Source: Anaerolineae bacterium
GTDB lineage: Bacteria; Chloroflexota; Anaerolineae; Anaerolineales; Villigracilaceae
DNA: 43,031 nt
Assembly: GCA_017303655.1 (NCBI GenBank)
Contig: JAFLCE010000027.1
Span: 1 to 43,031, forward strand
Direction of reading: 5' to 3'
The position numbers were made by a program, and so were the translations under genes. Positions 24,254 through 31,786 of this stretch are shown here, in pieces; the stretch's first letter is position 1, and each line of letters begins with the position of its first letter. Below the pieces are notes generated by a model, which was not told the DNA's origin, did not search any database, and saw only the letters and a list, made by a program, of their open reading frames with translations.

Positions 24254-24277
24254 TTATTTAACCATTTAGTTAAATAA
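24254..24277. promoter_or_regulatory. Operator palindrome TTATTTAAC-N6-GTTAAATAA
   Basis: A perfect 9-bp inverted repeat with a 6-nt centre starts about 9 nt after the -10 element, over the expected transcription start and just before arsR. Its position and form fit autoregulation by the ArsR protein. Confidence 0.8.
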
Positions 24278-24286
24278 GGAATTGAA

Positions 24287-24634
24287 ATGGAAACCAAGGA
24301 AACAAAATTAGACCGAACTTTTGCCGCGCTGGCAAACCCTACAAGACGAGCCATTTTGGCACGCTTGGTAGATGGTGAAGCGACAGTCAATGAACTTGCG
24401 GCACCATTCAATATGAGCCTACCCGCAATTTCCAAACATATAAAAGTTTTAGAACAAGCCGGGCTAATCACCCAGGGTCAAAAGGCTCAATACCGCCCAT
24501 GCGTGATAAATGTAACTCCGCTAAAAGAAGTATCAACATGGACGGAACAATATCGCCATATTTGGGAAACCAGTTTTGACCGAATGGAAAATTACATCAA
24601 CCAAATAAAGGAAAAGGATAACGAAAATGAGTGA
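24287..24634 (+). CDS. ArsR-family transcriptional regulator
   Basis: The 115-aa winged-helix protein shows FAALANPTRRAILARL, LAAPFNMSLPAISKHIKVLE and a wing QKAQYRPCVI. No Cys cluster of metal-sensing ArsR proteins is seen, which fits the branch coupled to AHSA1 proteins. It probably represses its own operon through the palindrome at 24254-24277. The next gene starts within its last codons (8-nt overlap, ATGAGTGA). Confidence 0.93.
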   Translation: METKETKLDRTFAALANPTRRAILARLVDGEATVNELAAPFNMSLPAISKHIKVLEQAGLITQGQKAQYRPCVINVTPLKEVSTWTEQYRHIWETSFDRMENYINQIKEKDNENE

Positions 24635-25118
24635 AAATGATCAGATCGTAATCGAACGTATTTTCAACGCTCCAACAGGCTTGATCTGGCAAATGTGGAC
24701 GCAACCGATACACTTTCAAAACTGGTACGGTCCCCAGGGTGTAAAAATACCCGTCGCTGAAATGGATGTGCGTGTGGGCGGTAAGCGCCTGGTATGCATG
24801 GAAATGCAGACTCCAAAAGGAGTCATGAAAATGTGGACGACGGGCGAGTATGTTGAGATCGTTCCCAATAAACGCCTCGTCTATACGGAAAGCATGTCAG
24901 ATGAAAACGGCAATGTGATGTCTGCAAGTGACATGGGAATGCCTGAAGATTTTCCCACGACCACACAGGTCATTGTGGAATTGGAAGACTTGGGCAATCG
25001 TACAAAGATGAAGATGACTCATGCAGGTATGCCAGCCAGCCAGGGCGCTGGAGGCGGTTGGGAACAAGCATTTACCAAGATGGAAACTTATATCCAAACG
25101 GTCGATTCCAATAAATAG
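24627..25118 (+). CDS. AHSA1/SRPBCC-family protein
   Basis: The 163-aa helix-grip-fold protein begins with IVIERIFNAPTGLIWQMWTQ and has HFQNWYGPQG, the typical W-x-x-P/G-x-G stretch of AHSA1 proteins. It ends with the long C-terminal helix (about 140-160). Such proteins bind hydrophobic ligands in a deep cavity. Pairing with an ArsR regulator is common in bacteria, and the ligand is not known. Confidence 0.9.
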   Translation: MSENDQIVIERIFNAPTGLIWQMWTQPIHFQNWYGPQGVKIPVAEMDVRVGGKRLVCMEMQTPKGVMKMWTTGEYVEIVPNKRLVYTESMSDENGNVMSASDMGMPEDFPTTTQVIVELEDLGNRTKMKMTHAGMPASQGAGGGWEQAFTKMETYIQTVDSNK

Positions 25119-25149
25119 TCGAACTCAGTAATATCTTGAAAATGCAAAT

Positions 25150-25183
25150 AAAAAGGTCGTGACTGAAAAGTCACGACCTTTTT
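25150..25183. terminator. Bidirectional terminator
   Basis: AAAAAGGTCGTGACT and its complement form a 15-bp stem with a 4-nt loop between the convergent AHSA1 and icd genes. Confidence 0.9.
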
Positions 25184-25202
25184 GATTTACAAATTTTCGA
25201 AC

Positions 25203-26606
25203 TTACGCCATGTGCTTGATGATCGCATCGCCAAACTCGGAGCATTTGATCTCCGTGGCGCCGTCCATCAGGCGGGCAAAGTCGTAGGTGACGGTCTTGG
25301 CGGCGATGGCGCCTTCCATGCCTTTGACGATCAAATCAGCAGCTTCACCCCAGCCCATGTAGCGCAGCATCATCTCACCCGAGAGAATGACCGAGCCGGG
25401 ATTCACTTTATCCAGATCAGCATACTTGGGTGCGGTGCCGTGAGTCGCTTCGAAGATGGCGTGCCCAGTCACGTAGTTGATGTTGGCTCCCGGAGCGATG
25501 CCGATACCGCCAACTTGAGCAGCCAACGCATCGGAGAGATAATCGCCGTTGAGGTTGAGGGTGGCGATCACATCATAATCGCGCGGGCGGATGATGGTGA
25601 ACTGCAACGAGACATCTGCAATGGAGTCTTTGATGAGCAGCATCTTCTTCCACTTGCCTTCGCCGTGGGTATCCCACAACTTCAGCGCTTCTTCCACTTC
25701 GGCTTTGATCTCACCTTGTTGTGCGGGGCTCATCATATCGAAACCGGGGTCGATCAGCTTGGCGTTATCTTCCACGCTCAAATTGGCATTGCCTTCCTTG
25801 TTGCCAAGGATCCAGGTCTCGCGCTCGGTGACGATCTGCCCGCGGAATTCACGTTTGGCGAGGGCATAGCCCCAATCCTTGAACGCGCCTTCGGTGAACT
25901 TCATGATGTTGCCCTTGTGGACGAAGTTCACGCTGCGGCGATGATTGTCCAACGACCACTGAATAGCGGCGCGCACGAGGCGCTCGGTGCCTTCTACAGA
26001 AACTGGCTTGATGCCAAGCCCTGCCGTATCCGGGAAGCGCATCTTGGCGTATTCCTTGGGGAAGGCTTCCTTGAACAGTTCCTTGAATTTCTTATTTTCT
26101 TCGGTGCCGTACGCGAACTCAATACCGGTATAAATATCTTCAGTATTCTCGCGGAAGATAACCATGTCTACATATTCGGGATGGCGCACCGGCGAAGGCA
26201 CACCCTGATACCAACGCACCGGGCGCTGACAGACATACAAATCGAGATTCTTGCGCAGGGCAACATTCAACGAACGGATGCCGCCGCCGATGGGCGTGGT
26301 GAGCGGTCCCTTGATGCCAACCAAAAATTCGCGGAAGGCTTCATTGGTTTCTTCGGGCAGCCAGCTCTGGAACATCTTGAAAGACTTCTCGCCCGCGTAC
26401 ACTTCCATCCAATGAACTTGGCGTTTGCCGCCGTAGGCTTTTTCCACCGCCGCATCGAGCACGCGCACTGAAGCACGCCAAATGTCGCGTCCGGTGCCGT
26501 CACCTTCCACGTAGGGGATGATTGGATTGTTAGGGACGTTCAACTTCCCGTCCTGAATTGAGATCTTCGCCCCGCCTGCGGGGACTTTAACGTTTTCGTA
26601 TGCCAT
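25203..26606 (-). CDS. icd: NADP-dependent isocitrate dehydrogenase
   Basis: The 467-aa protein aligns with the E. coli-type homodimeric enzyme but is about 50 aa longer. Substrate-binding Ser and Arg residues are in [19 protein letters not shown]; the conserved Lys lies in [10 protein letters not shown], and the metal Asp in [14 protein letters not shown]. The cofactor loop [17 protein letters not shown] is of the NADP type (Lys-Tyr after GTAP). It oxidatively decarboxylates isocitrate to 2-oxoglutarate in the TCA cycle. AGAGGTAGATAGAC precedes the ATG. An insertion near residues 165-200 ([14 protein letters not shown]) accounts for part of the extra length. It is monocistronic. Confidence 0.95.
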   Translation of the reverse strand: MAYENVKVPAGGAKISIQDGKLNVPNNPIIPYVEGDGTGRDIWRASVRVLDAAVEKAYGGKRQVHWMEVYAGEKSFKMFQSWLPEETNEAFREFLVGIKGPLTTPIGGGIRSLNVALRKNLDLYVCQRPVRWYQGVPSPVRHPEYVDMVIFRENTEDIYTGIEFAYGTEENKKFKELFKEAFPKEYAKMRFPDTAGLGIKPVSVEGTERLVRAAIQWSLDNHRRSVNFVHKGNIMKFTEGAFKDWGYALAKREFRGQIVTERETWILGNKEGNANLSVEDNAKLIDPGFDMMSPAQQGEIKAEVEEALKLWDTHGEGKWKKMLLIKDSIADVSLQFTIIRPRDYDVIATLNLNGDYLSDALAAQVGGIGIAPGANINYVTGHAIFEATHGTAPKYADLDKVNPGSVILSGEMMLRYMGWGEAADLIVKGMEGAIAAKTVTYDFARLMDGATEIKCSEFGDAIIKHMA

Positions 26607-26650
26607 GTCTATCTACCTCTTTTGACTTTTGTTTTGAAATTATCGTGCGG

Positions 26651-26656
26651 ATTATA
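26651..26656 (-). promoter_or_regulatory. -10 element (TATAAT) of icd
   Basis: A perfect TATAAT on the minus strand lies 45 nt before the icd ATG. No clear -35 is visible in the GC-rich upstream bases. Confidence 0.5.
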
Positions 26657-26710
26657 CACCCGCCTCTCACCCCGCCCGCGCCTGATTCGGGTTTCTGAAA
26701 GTTTTTTCTA

Positions 26711-26813
26711 AGCCCAAGCTTGGGCTATATCACCCAAATCCCGAAGGTATGACATGAGTATAGAAATTACGGGAATAAAATTTCAAACCCCGAAGGGGTG
26801 GCATTGTTTTCAG
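26711..26813. repeat. Palindrome and two copies of a CCCGAAGG(G)(G/T)(A/G)TG(A/G)CAT motif
   Basis: AGCCCAAGCTTGGGCT (26711-26726) is a perfect 16-bp palindrome. AAATCCCGAAGGTATGACAT begins at 26736 and a variant, AAACCCCGAAGGGGTGGCAT, at 26785, both followed by related bases (to 26763 and 26813). These are two tandem copies of a motif that I believe recurs in Anaerolineae. They make up most of the spacer between icd and the permease promoter. Confidence 0.65.
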
Positions 26814-26825
26814 CGCCAAAATTCC

Positions 26826-26853
26826 TTGACATCAACGTAAATGGGCGTAAAAT
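26826..26853 (+). promoter_or_regulatory. Sigma-70 promoter of the nucleobase permease gene
   Basis: TTGACA (26826-26831), a 16-bp spacer and TAAAAT (26848-26853). The transcript would start near 26860 and have a leader of about 130 nt. Confidence 0.75.
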
Positions 26854-26938
26854 TCTGCGCAATGTTAACGGATAAATTTCGACATTCATTCCTGCATCCA
26901 CATTTCTTTGGAATGGTTGCCTCTATTTCATGAATTTG

Positions 26939-26968
26939 GAGAGTCGCTTTCGGCGGCTCTCTTTTTTT
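26939..26968 (+). terminator. Leader terminator (attenuator) before the permease gene
   Basis: GAGAGTCGC (26939-26947), loop TTTCG, GCGGCTCTC (26953-26961), then seven T residues. It lies between the promoter and the ribosome site (GAGGAG at 26979-26984), so transcription must pass it to reach the gene. An upstream stem (CATTCC with GGAATG) could take part in an alternative fold. No standard purine riboswitch or PyrR box was recognised. Confidence 0.8.
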
Positions 26969-26991
26969 ATCTCAGAAAGAGGAGAATGCAA

Positions 26992-28407
26992 ATGGCAACA
27001 AAGAATAGCAAGACAAAGCCCAAGGGGAAGAGTCAGCCTACAGGGACGAAACAAGTTGAGGTTAAGCAAGAGGCGGCAGCATCCGGTGTGATGGGCTATC
27101 TGCCCGATGACACTCCGCCCGTTGGCGCGATGTTGAGTCTCGGCTTCCAACAGGTGCTGACGATGTTCCCCGCCACTGTGCTGGTGGCAGTGTTGACGAA
27201 ATTCGATGTCGGCGTGACCTTGCTGGCATCTGGTTTGGGAACCATCATTGCCCTGTTGGTTTCAAAACGTAAGATCCCCATGTATTATGGCTCGTCGTTT
27301 TCTTATATTGCCGTGGTGGTGACGGCGATGAGTTTGTATGCGGGCGATTGTTTCACGAGTGACGCCGCCTATTGCGCCGAAGGGGTGCGGCTGGTGCAAG
27401 TGGGCATCATCGGCACTGCTGTAGTAGAAATTTTAGTGGGCTTGCTCATCATGCGTGTAGGAAAAAGCGCTCTGGATAAAATCCTGCCCCCCATCTTGAC
27501 TGGCACGATGGCAGTCGTAATCGGTATTGCTTTAGCAGGTGCTGCCTTGGGCATGGCAAGCGGAAACTGGCTGGTCGCGTTCGTGACCTTAATAGCCACA
27601 GTTTTGTGTTCTGTCTTTTTACAAAATAAAGGTTTACTCGGAATGCTGCCGATTCTGTTGGGCGCAGTGATCGGTTATGTTTTCTCAGCGGTGCTCGGTG
27701 TAGTGGATTACAGTGTGATCGCCAATGCGGCTTGGTTCCGTGTGCCCGCGATTACATTGCCCGCTTTCGGTGACCCGCGCGCCTGGGAGCTGGTGGTGAG
27801 CATTTCATTGATCGCGATTGCCACCATCCCCGAATCGACGGCACATCTGTATCAGATGAGTCTGTACATTGACACCCTCGCCGAAAAACTTGGACGCAAA
27901 CCCTACAACATCAAAGAACTCATCGGCTTGAACCTCGTTGCCGATGGCGCAGATGACCTCGTGGTTGGTTTCCTCGGCGGCGCGGCAGGCACGAACTACG
28001 GCGAAAACAATTCGCTGATGGCGATTACCCGCAATTACTCCATCCCGGTTTTGATGACGGCTGGCGTGATGGCAATTCTGCTGGGCTTCGTCGGCAAATT
28101 GGCGGGATTGGTTAACTCTATCCCCGTCGCCGTCACGGGCGGACTCGCCATCTATCTCTTCGGCGTGATCGGCATGCAAGGTGTGGCGCTCATCCAATCC
28201 GAAAAAGTGGACTTGTTCAACCCGAAGAATCTCGCCATCGGGTCGGCGATCTTGGTCTGTGGCATCGGCGGCAACCTCGGGCTTGAGAATGGACTGTTCC
28301 CCTTCATGGTGCCGGTGGTATTCCCGCAAGGCATCCCTGCGATCGTGTTCGCCGCCATCGTGGGCATTGTGTTGAATTTGATCTTCGTAATTTTCAAGAA
28401 GGATTAG
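26992..28407 (+). CDS. Uracil/xanthine permease (NCS2 family)
   Basis: The 471-aa protein starts with a Lys-rich cytoplasmic tail (about 40 aa), followed by about 14 membrane segments. Family stretches are LSLGFQQVLTMFPATVLVA, the substrate-loop region IATIPESTAHLYQMS (an Glu-x-x-x-H as in UraA) and GTNYGENNSLMAITR (UraA has a TTYAENIGVMAITR-like sequence). It should import uracil or a related base with protons. The ATG at 26992 follows GAGGAG by 7 nt; the in-frame region upstream (to 26908) runs through a terminator and is not coding. It lies before the pyrimidine biosynthesis region, which fits a pyrimidine role. Confidence 0.9.
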   Translation: MATKNSKTKPKGKSQPTGTKQVEVKQEAAASGVMGYLPDDTPPVGAMLSLGFQQVLTMFPATVLVAVLTKFDVGVTLLASGLGTIIALLVSKRKIPMYYGSSFSYIAVVVTAMSLYAGDCFTSDAAYCAEGVRLVQVGIIGTAVVEILVGLLIMRVGKSALDKILPPILTGTMAVVIGIALAGAALGMASGNWLVAFVTLIATVLCSVFLQNKGLLGMLPILLGAVIGYVFSAVLGVVDYSVIANAAWFRVPAITLPAFGDPRAWELVVSISLIAIATIPESTAHLYQMSLYIDTLAEKLGRKPYNIKELIGLNLVADGADDLVVGFLGGAAGTNYGENNSLMAITRNYSIPVLMTAGVMAILLGFVGKLAGLVNSIPVAVTGGLAIYLFGVIGMQGVALIQSEKVDLFNPKNLAIGSAILVCGIGGNLGLENGLFPFMVPVVFPQGIPAIVFAAIVGIVLNLIFVIFKKD

Positions 28408-28410
28408 TGA

Positions 28411-28464
28411 TATACCATAGACGATGGACGATTGACCATGGTCTGTGGTCAATCGTCCATCGTC
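28411..28464. repeat. 19-bp perfect palindrome of the GACGATGGACGATTGACCA repeat
   Basis: GACGATGGACGATTGACCA (28420-28438) and its exact complement (28446-28464) flank a 7-nt loop. Related copies are at 10420-10452 and 30512-30541. It starts just after the permease stop. Confidence 0.85.
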
Positions 28465-28465
28465 A

Positions 28466-28513
28466 AATCAAAAAGGTGACTGTGCCATCCCGGCATCAGT
28501 CACCTTTTTGATT
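28466..28513. terminator. Bidirectional terminator
   Basis: AATCAAAAAGGTGACT and its complement (28466-28481 and 28498-28513) form a 16-bp stem between the convergent permease and desaturase genes. Confidence 0.9.
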
Positions 28514-28529
28514 CCATGCAAGCAGCAGA

Positions 28530-29540
28530 CTACGAGGTCTTCTGCGATTGCATTTTATATTTCTTGATCGCGTTCCAACCGACAAGCATCTTCTCTTTTT
28601 CATCCCACAGGCGGAAGTACAACGACTTCAAACTGTCACGAAAGGTAAGCGGCTCGATCTGAAATTCAGGGTTTTCCTTGTGGCATTGCTCCAGCTTGTA
28701 ATTCGGGATCTTCGGGCTCAGGTGATGGATGTGATGGAAACCGATATTCCCGGTGAACCACTGCAAGACTTTGGGGAGTTTATAGAAGGAGCTGCCGTCC
28801 ATGCCGGCGTTGAAGAAGCTCCAACTCTGATGGCGTTCCCAATAGGTCGGTTCGAAGTTGTGCTGCACGTAGAACAGCCACACACCCGCACCGCAAGCCA
28901 TGAGCAAGATGGGAAGTTCCACCATCACATACGCCTGCCAACCAATCAGGTGGATCGACCAGCCGACGAAGCCTAGCAGGGTGAGGTTCGTCCAGATCAC
29001 GCTGTTCTTCTCGCGCTTCCCGGCATCCTTGTCCCAAAAGCGGTGACCGACTACGAATACGAGCGTCGCTCCAATGGTAAAGAGGATCATGGGGCTGCGC
29101 ATAATGCGATAGCCGATCTTCTTGTACCACGGCGAGGCGAGATATTCTTCCACCGTCATGGTGTACACGTCACCAATGCCACGGCGGTCGAGGTCACCGG
29201 CGGTGGCGTGGTGAATGGCGTGAGAATGTTTCCAGTTGTAGTAGGGAGTCCAGACTGCCGCGCCGAGTAAAAGCCCCATACGGTCATTGGCAAGTTTGCT
29301 CTCGAAGAACGAGCCGTGGCAGCAGTCATGAAAGATGATGAACATGCGCACCATGAATCCGGCGGCAGGAATGGTCAACAGCAAGGTCAGCCAGTAGCCC
29401 ACTTGCAGGCTGAGATATGCCAGATACCACAGCACGAAAAATGGAATGACCGAATTAAAGACCTGCCACAAACTGCGCCAGGTTTCGGGGTAGGCGTATT
29501 TGGCAACGATGGATTGCCATTTGAATTGTTCAGTGCTCAT
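28530..29540 (-). CDS. Membrane fatty acid desaturase
   Basis: The 336-aa protein has about four to six membrane helices and the three His boxes of the di-iron desaturases: HDCCHGS (about residue 75), HSHAIHH (about 110) and HHIHH (about 275), plus a QHNFE before the last. It should introduce a double bond into an acyl chain, using oxygen and an electron donor. The ATG at 29540 follows GGAGG; the ORF reaches 29576 but that part lacks a ribosome site. It is monocistronic and oxygen-dependent, in line with an aerobic lifestyle. Confidence 0.93.
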   Translation of the reverse strand: MSTEQFKWQSIVAKYAYPETWRSLWQVFNSVIPFFVLWYLAYLSLQVGYWLTLLLTIPAAGFMVRMFIIFHDCCHGSFFESKLANDRMGLLLGAAVWTPYYNWKHSHAIHHATAGDLDRRGIGDVYTMTVEEYLASPWYKKIGYRIMRSPMILFTIGATLVFVVGHRFWDKDAGKREKNSVIWTNLTLLGFVGWSIHLIGWQAYVMVELPILLMACGAGVWLFYVQHNFEPTYWERHQSWSFFNAGMDGSSFYKLPKVLQWFTGNIGFHHIHHLSPKIPNYKLEQCHKENPEFQIEPLTFRDSLKSLYFRLWDEKEKMLVGWNAIKKYKMQSQKTS

Positions 29541-29695
29541 AAGAAAACCTCCGAGGTCTGAGTATGGTGTATACAACCTTATTTTGAGACTGCCGTTACG
29601 CGAATTTCCTGTATTAACGAAAATTGCCGCCCCTTCACGTCTCTACAAATATCATACTGCGAAATAATAAAAATTGTCTGTGAATAAAAAATCTG

Positions 29696-29725
29696 TTTAC
29701 AGTTGCCCTGGTTTCGTCTTATACT
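29696..29725 (+). promoter_or_regulatory. Promoter of pyrC, giving a leaderless mRNA
   Basis: TTTACA (29696-29701), an 18-bp spacer and TATACT (29720-29725), with only 6 nt to the ATG at 29732 and no Shine-Dalgarno sequence. Confidence 0.7.
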
Positions 29726-29731
29726 GGCGGC

Positions 29732-30799
29732 ATGCTAAAACTCCCCGGTTTGATCGACCCCCACGTGCATGTACGCGAACCCGGCGCCACTCATAAAGAG
29801 GATTGGGACACCGTCACCCAAGCCGCCCTTGCCGGAGGTGTAACAACCATCCTAGGCATGCCAAACACAAAACCTCCTATCTTCGATGAAACGACTCTCA
29901 ACCTTGCGCTGGATGCCGCCAAAGCGAAAGCCCGTTGCGACTATGGCCAATACATTGGCGCAGGTCCTGATAACGCGGAACTCGCCGCCTCGCTCGCGCC
30001 GAAAGCTGCCGGGCTAAAGATGTACCTTGACTCCACCTTTGGCGAATTGCGCCTCGACGATATGACCCTGTGGATGCCACACTTCCAAAAGTTCCCCAAA
30101 TCTGCGCCGATGGTGATGCACTCTGAAAGCCGGACGTTGGCTGCGGCGATTTTGTTCTCTGCTATCTATGATAATCCCGTTCACATTGCGCATGTTTCTT
30201 TAAAAGAGGAAATTCTGCTCATCAAAGCTGCAAAAGAGAAGGGCATCAAAGTCACCTGCGAAGTTTGTCCGCATCATTTGTTTCTTTCAAAGGAAGATAT
30301 CCCCGAAATCTCACACGGACACCCCGGTAGAGGCGAAGTCCGCCCACGTTTGGCAACAAAAGAAGATGTCCACAGCCTGTGGACAAATCTGGATGTGATC
30401 GATTGCTTCGCCACAGACCATGCTCCGCATACGCTTGAAGAAAAAGATGGCGAGAATCCGCCGCCGGGCTTCCCTGGGTTGGAGACGATGTTGCCGCTCT
30501 TGCTTACTGCCGTGGACGATGGACGATTGACCATAGACCATATCGTGCAAAAACTCTATACGAACCCCAAACGCATCTTCAATTTGCCTGAACAACCTGA
30601 AACCTGGGTGGAGGTGGATGAGAATGCAGTCTATGAGATCAAAGCCAGTGAAAGTTTCACCCGCTGCGGTTGGACTCCCTTTGAAGGCTGGCAGGTGAAG
30701 GGCAAAGTCCGCAAGGTGGTACTACGCGGCGAGACGGTTTTTGAAGATGGAAAGGTTCTGGCAAAGCCCGGCTCGGGCAGGAATGTGCGAGATTCGTGA
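29732..30799 (+). CDS. pyrC: Dihydroorotase, CAD type
   Basis: The 355-aa enzyme has the amidohydrolase metal site: H11 and H13 in DPHVHVREPG, K96 in GLKMYLDSTFGE as the probable carboxylated Lys, His residues in VCPHHLFLS and HIAHVS, and the catalytic Asp in ATDHAPH. From LPGLIDPHVHVREPG through GFPGLETMLPLLLTA and the C-terminal WTPFEGWQVKGKVRKVVLRG the sequence reads like the dihydroorotase domain of animal CAD. It converts carbamoyl-aspartate to dihydroorotate. A copy of a palindromic repeat word lies in its coding sequence at 30512-30541. The gene starts without a leader. Confidence 0.94.
   Translation: MLKLPGLIDPHVHVREPGATHKEDWDTVTQAALAGGVTTILGMPNTKPPIFDETTLNLALDAAKAKARCDYGQYIGAGPDNAELAASLAPKAAGLKMYLDSTFGELRLDDMTLWMPHFQKFPKSAPMVMHSESRTLAAAILFSAIYDNPVHIAHVSLKEEILLIKAAKEKGIKVTCEVCPHHLFLSKEDIPEISHGHPGRGEVRPRLATKEDVHSLWTNLDVIDCFATDHAPHTLEEKDGENPPPGFPGLETMLPLLLTAVDDGRLTIDHIVQKLYTNPKRIFNLPEQPETWVEVDENAVYEIKASESFTRCGWTPFEGWQVKGKVRKVVLRGETVFEDGKVLAKPGSGRNVRDS
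30512..30541. repeat. Repeat word inside the pyrC coding sequence
   Basis: GTGGACGATGGACGATTGAC and the following CATAGACCAT match the repeat family at 28411-28464 and 10420-10452 but are in frame in pyrC, encoding VDDGRLTIDH. Confidence 0.65.
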
Positions 30800-30809
30800 A
30801 ACAGATGAA

Positions 30810-31335
30810 TCCACAGCCTGATTCTGGGCTGTGGATAAGCGATTGGGCTGATTCGCCATTATTTGTAGGATTGCTATCCGAAATATCAGGTAGACACCCC
30901 ACATTTTGGGTGTGTTGTTTAGACAAGAAAGCCCTTCCCAGACCTCAAAACTGTGGATAAGTGCCACTTATCTGTGGACAACTGCCCTCTCCTGTGGACA
31001 ACATTGCCATTTATGAGAGAAAACGTCCGACAACTTATTTGGGTCATACCCCCAAATATGGGGGGCACATTATGCAAAACCCGAAATATGGAAAATGCCG
31101 AAAAAGTAGGTGCCGAGTCACTTGGGCTGTGGATAAGTTATCCAAACAAACCCACAGGTGCGATTCTTTCGAGGTTGGGCAATCAACCAAAGGCGTAGGG
31201 TGAGGCGCGTGTACTTCATCCAGATATGGGGGGTGAGTCGTGTTATCCACAGTATCCACACCCCCTACTAATATTACGAATCCATAATGATACTTATATA
31301 CCACTTGAATCCAATAAGGGTTTCCTATACAATCC
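30810..31335. other. oriC: Candidate replication origin (DnaA-box cluster)
   Basis: This gene-free stretch (30800-31380) holds four exact DnaA boxes (TTATCCACA or its complement): 30830-30838, 30952-30960 and 31128-31136 on the minus strand, 31243-31251 on the plus strand. Near-matches with one mismatch are at 30973-30981, 30993-31001, 31138-31146 and 31252-31260. An AT-rich segment at about 31265-31320 could be the unwinding element. Small hairpins occur at 30894-30913 and 31048-31065. DnaA is not encoded in the window. The density is far above chance, so it is an origin or another DnaA-binding locus. Confidence 0.75.
31265..31320. other. AT-rich candidate DNA-unwinding element
   Basis: The bases from ACTAATATTACGAATCC to the end of the stretch are clearly AT-rich and lie next to the plus-strand DnaA boxes at 31243-31260. 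Confidence 0.45.
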
Positions 31336-31380
31336 ACAACGTAAGTCCGTTCCCATCTTAGCCAACCTTGGGAGGTTGCC

Positions 31381-31686
31381 ATGGATATGATCAAAGTTTC
31401 AGCCAACTCCCGTACCTCAGCCGTCGCCGGTGCGATCGCAGGGGTCATTCGAGAACATAAACGGGCAGAAGTGCAAGCCATTGGTGCAGGCGCCGTCAAT
31501 CAGGCGGTGAAGGCCTTGGTGCTTGCTACGAGTTATTTGAAGAACGATGGCATCGATGTGATGTGTATGCCTGAGTTCGTGGATGTGGAAATTGAAGATA
31601 AGGTGCGCACCGCCATTAAGTTGGTAGTTGAACTGCGTCCACCTGCTCTACAATCTCCAGTTCCTCCAACGGAACCCGACATGTAG
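31381..31686 (+). CDS. spoVS: SpoVS-family (stage V sporulation S-like) protein
   Basis: The 101-aa protein has the small Alba-like fold of SpoVS: IKVSANSRTSAVAGAIAGVI, AEVQAIGAGAVNQAVKAL, a helix ATSYLKNDG, and a final strand that carries KVRTAIKLVVELRP. SpoVS acts in spore assembly and septation in Bacillus, but homologues occur widely in non-sporulating Chloroflexota and Thermus; nucleic-acid binding is suspected from the fold. GGGAGG precedes the ATG. The gene borders the DnaA-box region, which may or may not be significant. Confidence 0.9.
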   Translation: MDMIKVSANSRTSAVAGAIAGVIREHKRAEVQAIGAGAVNQAVKALVLATSYLKNDGIDVMCMPEFVDVEIEDKVRTAIKLVVELRPPALQSPVPPTEPDM

Positions 31687-31692
31687 CTTTCA

Positions 31693-31724
31693 AAGGTGAC
31701 AGCCTTTCGAAGGGCTGTCACCTT
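31693..31724 (+). terminator. Hairpin after spoVS
   Basis: AAGGTGACAGCC and GGCTGTCACCTT (31693-31704 and 31713-31724) form a 12-bp stem; the following bases are T-rich but not a clean T run. Confidence 0.7.
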
Positions 31725-31774
31725 AACTTATTAGTTTAGCGGTTCCAGGGTGGATTACGTGTACCCGCGAAGGG

Positions 31775-31780
31775 TATAAT
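31775..31780 (+). promoter_or_regulatory. -10 element (TATAAT) before the possible small RNA
   Basis: A perfect TATAAT, with a weak -35 (TGGATT, 18-bp spacer). Confidence 0.5.
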
Positions 31781-31786
31781 TCTGCG

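Noticed and set aside
25182-26471. A 429-codon open frame on the plus strand
   Set aside because: It lies fully antisense to icd; its peptide shows no domain and is rich in His/Ala/Gly stretches typical of a mirrored coding frame.
26908-26991. Longer N terminus for the permease
   Set aside because: The extra codons contain the leader terminator; the ribosome site lies before 26992.
27805-28452. A 215-codon minus-strand frame starting in the palindromic repeat
   Set aside because: Antisense to the permease gene; its first residues are only the translation of the repeat, as in other frames that start in the same repeat.
30800-31380. Short frames and direct repeats in the DnaA-box region, considered as small genes or a CRISPR-like array
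   Set aside because: The repeats are 9-bp DnaA boxes at irregular spacing with no spacers of equal length, and the frames lack ribosome sites.
31381-31686. SpoVS as evidence of sporulation
   Set aside because: SpoVS-like proteins are common in non-sporulating lineages and no other sporulation gene is present.
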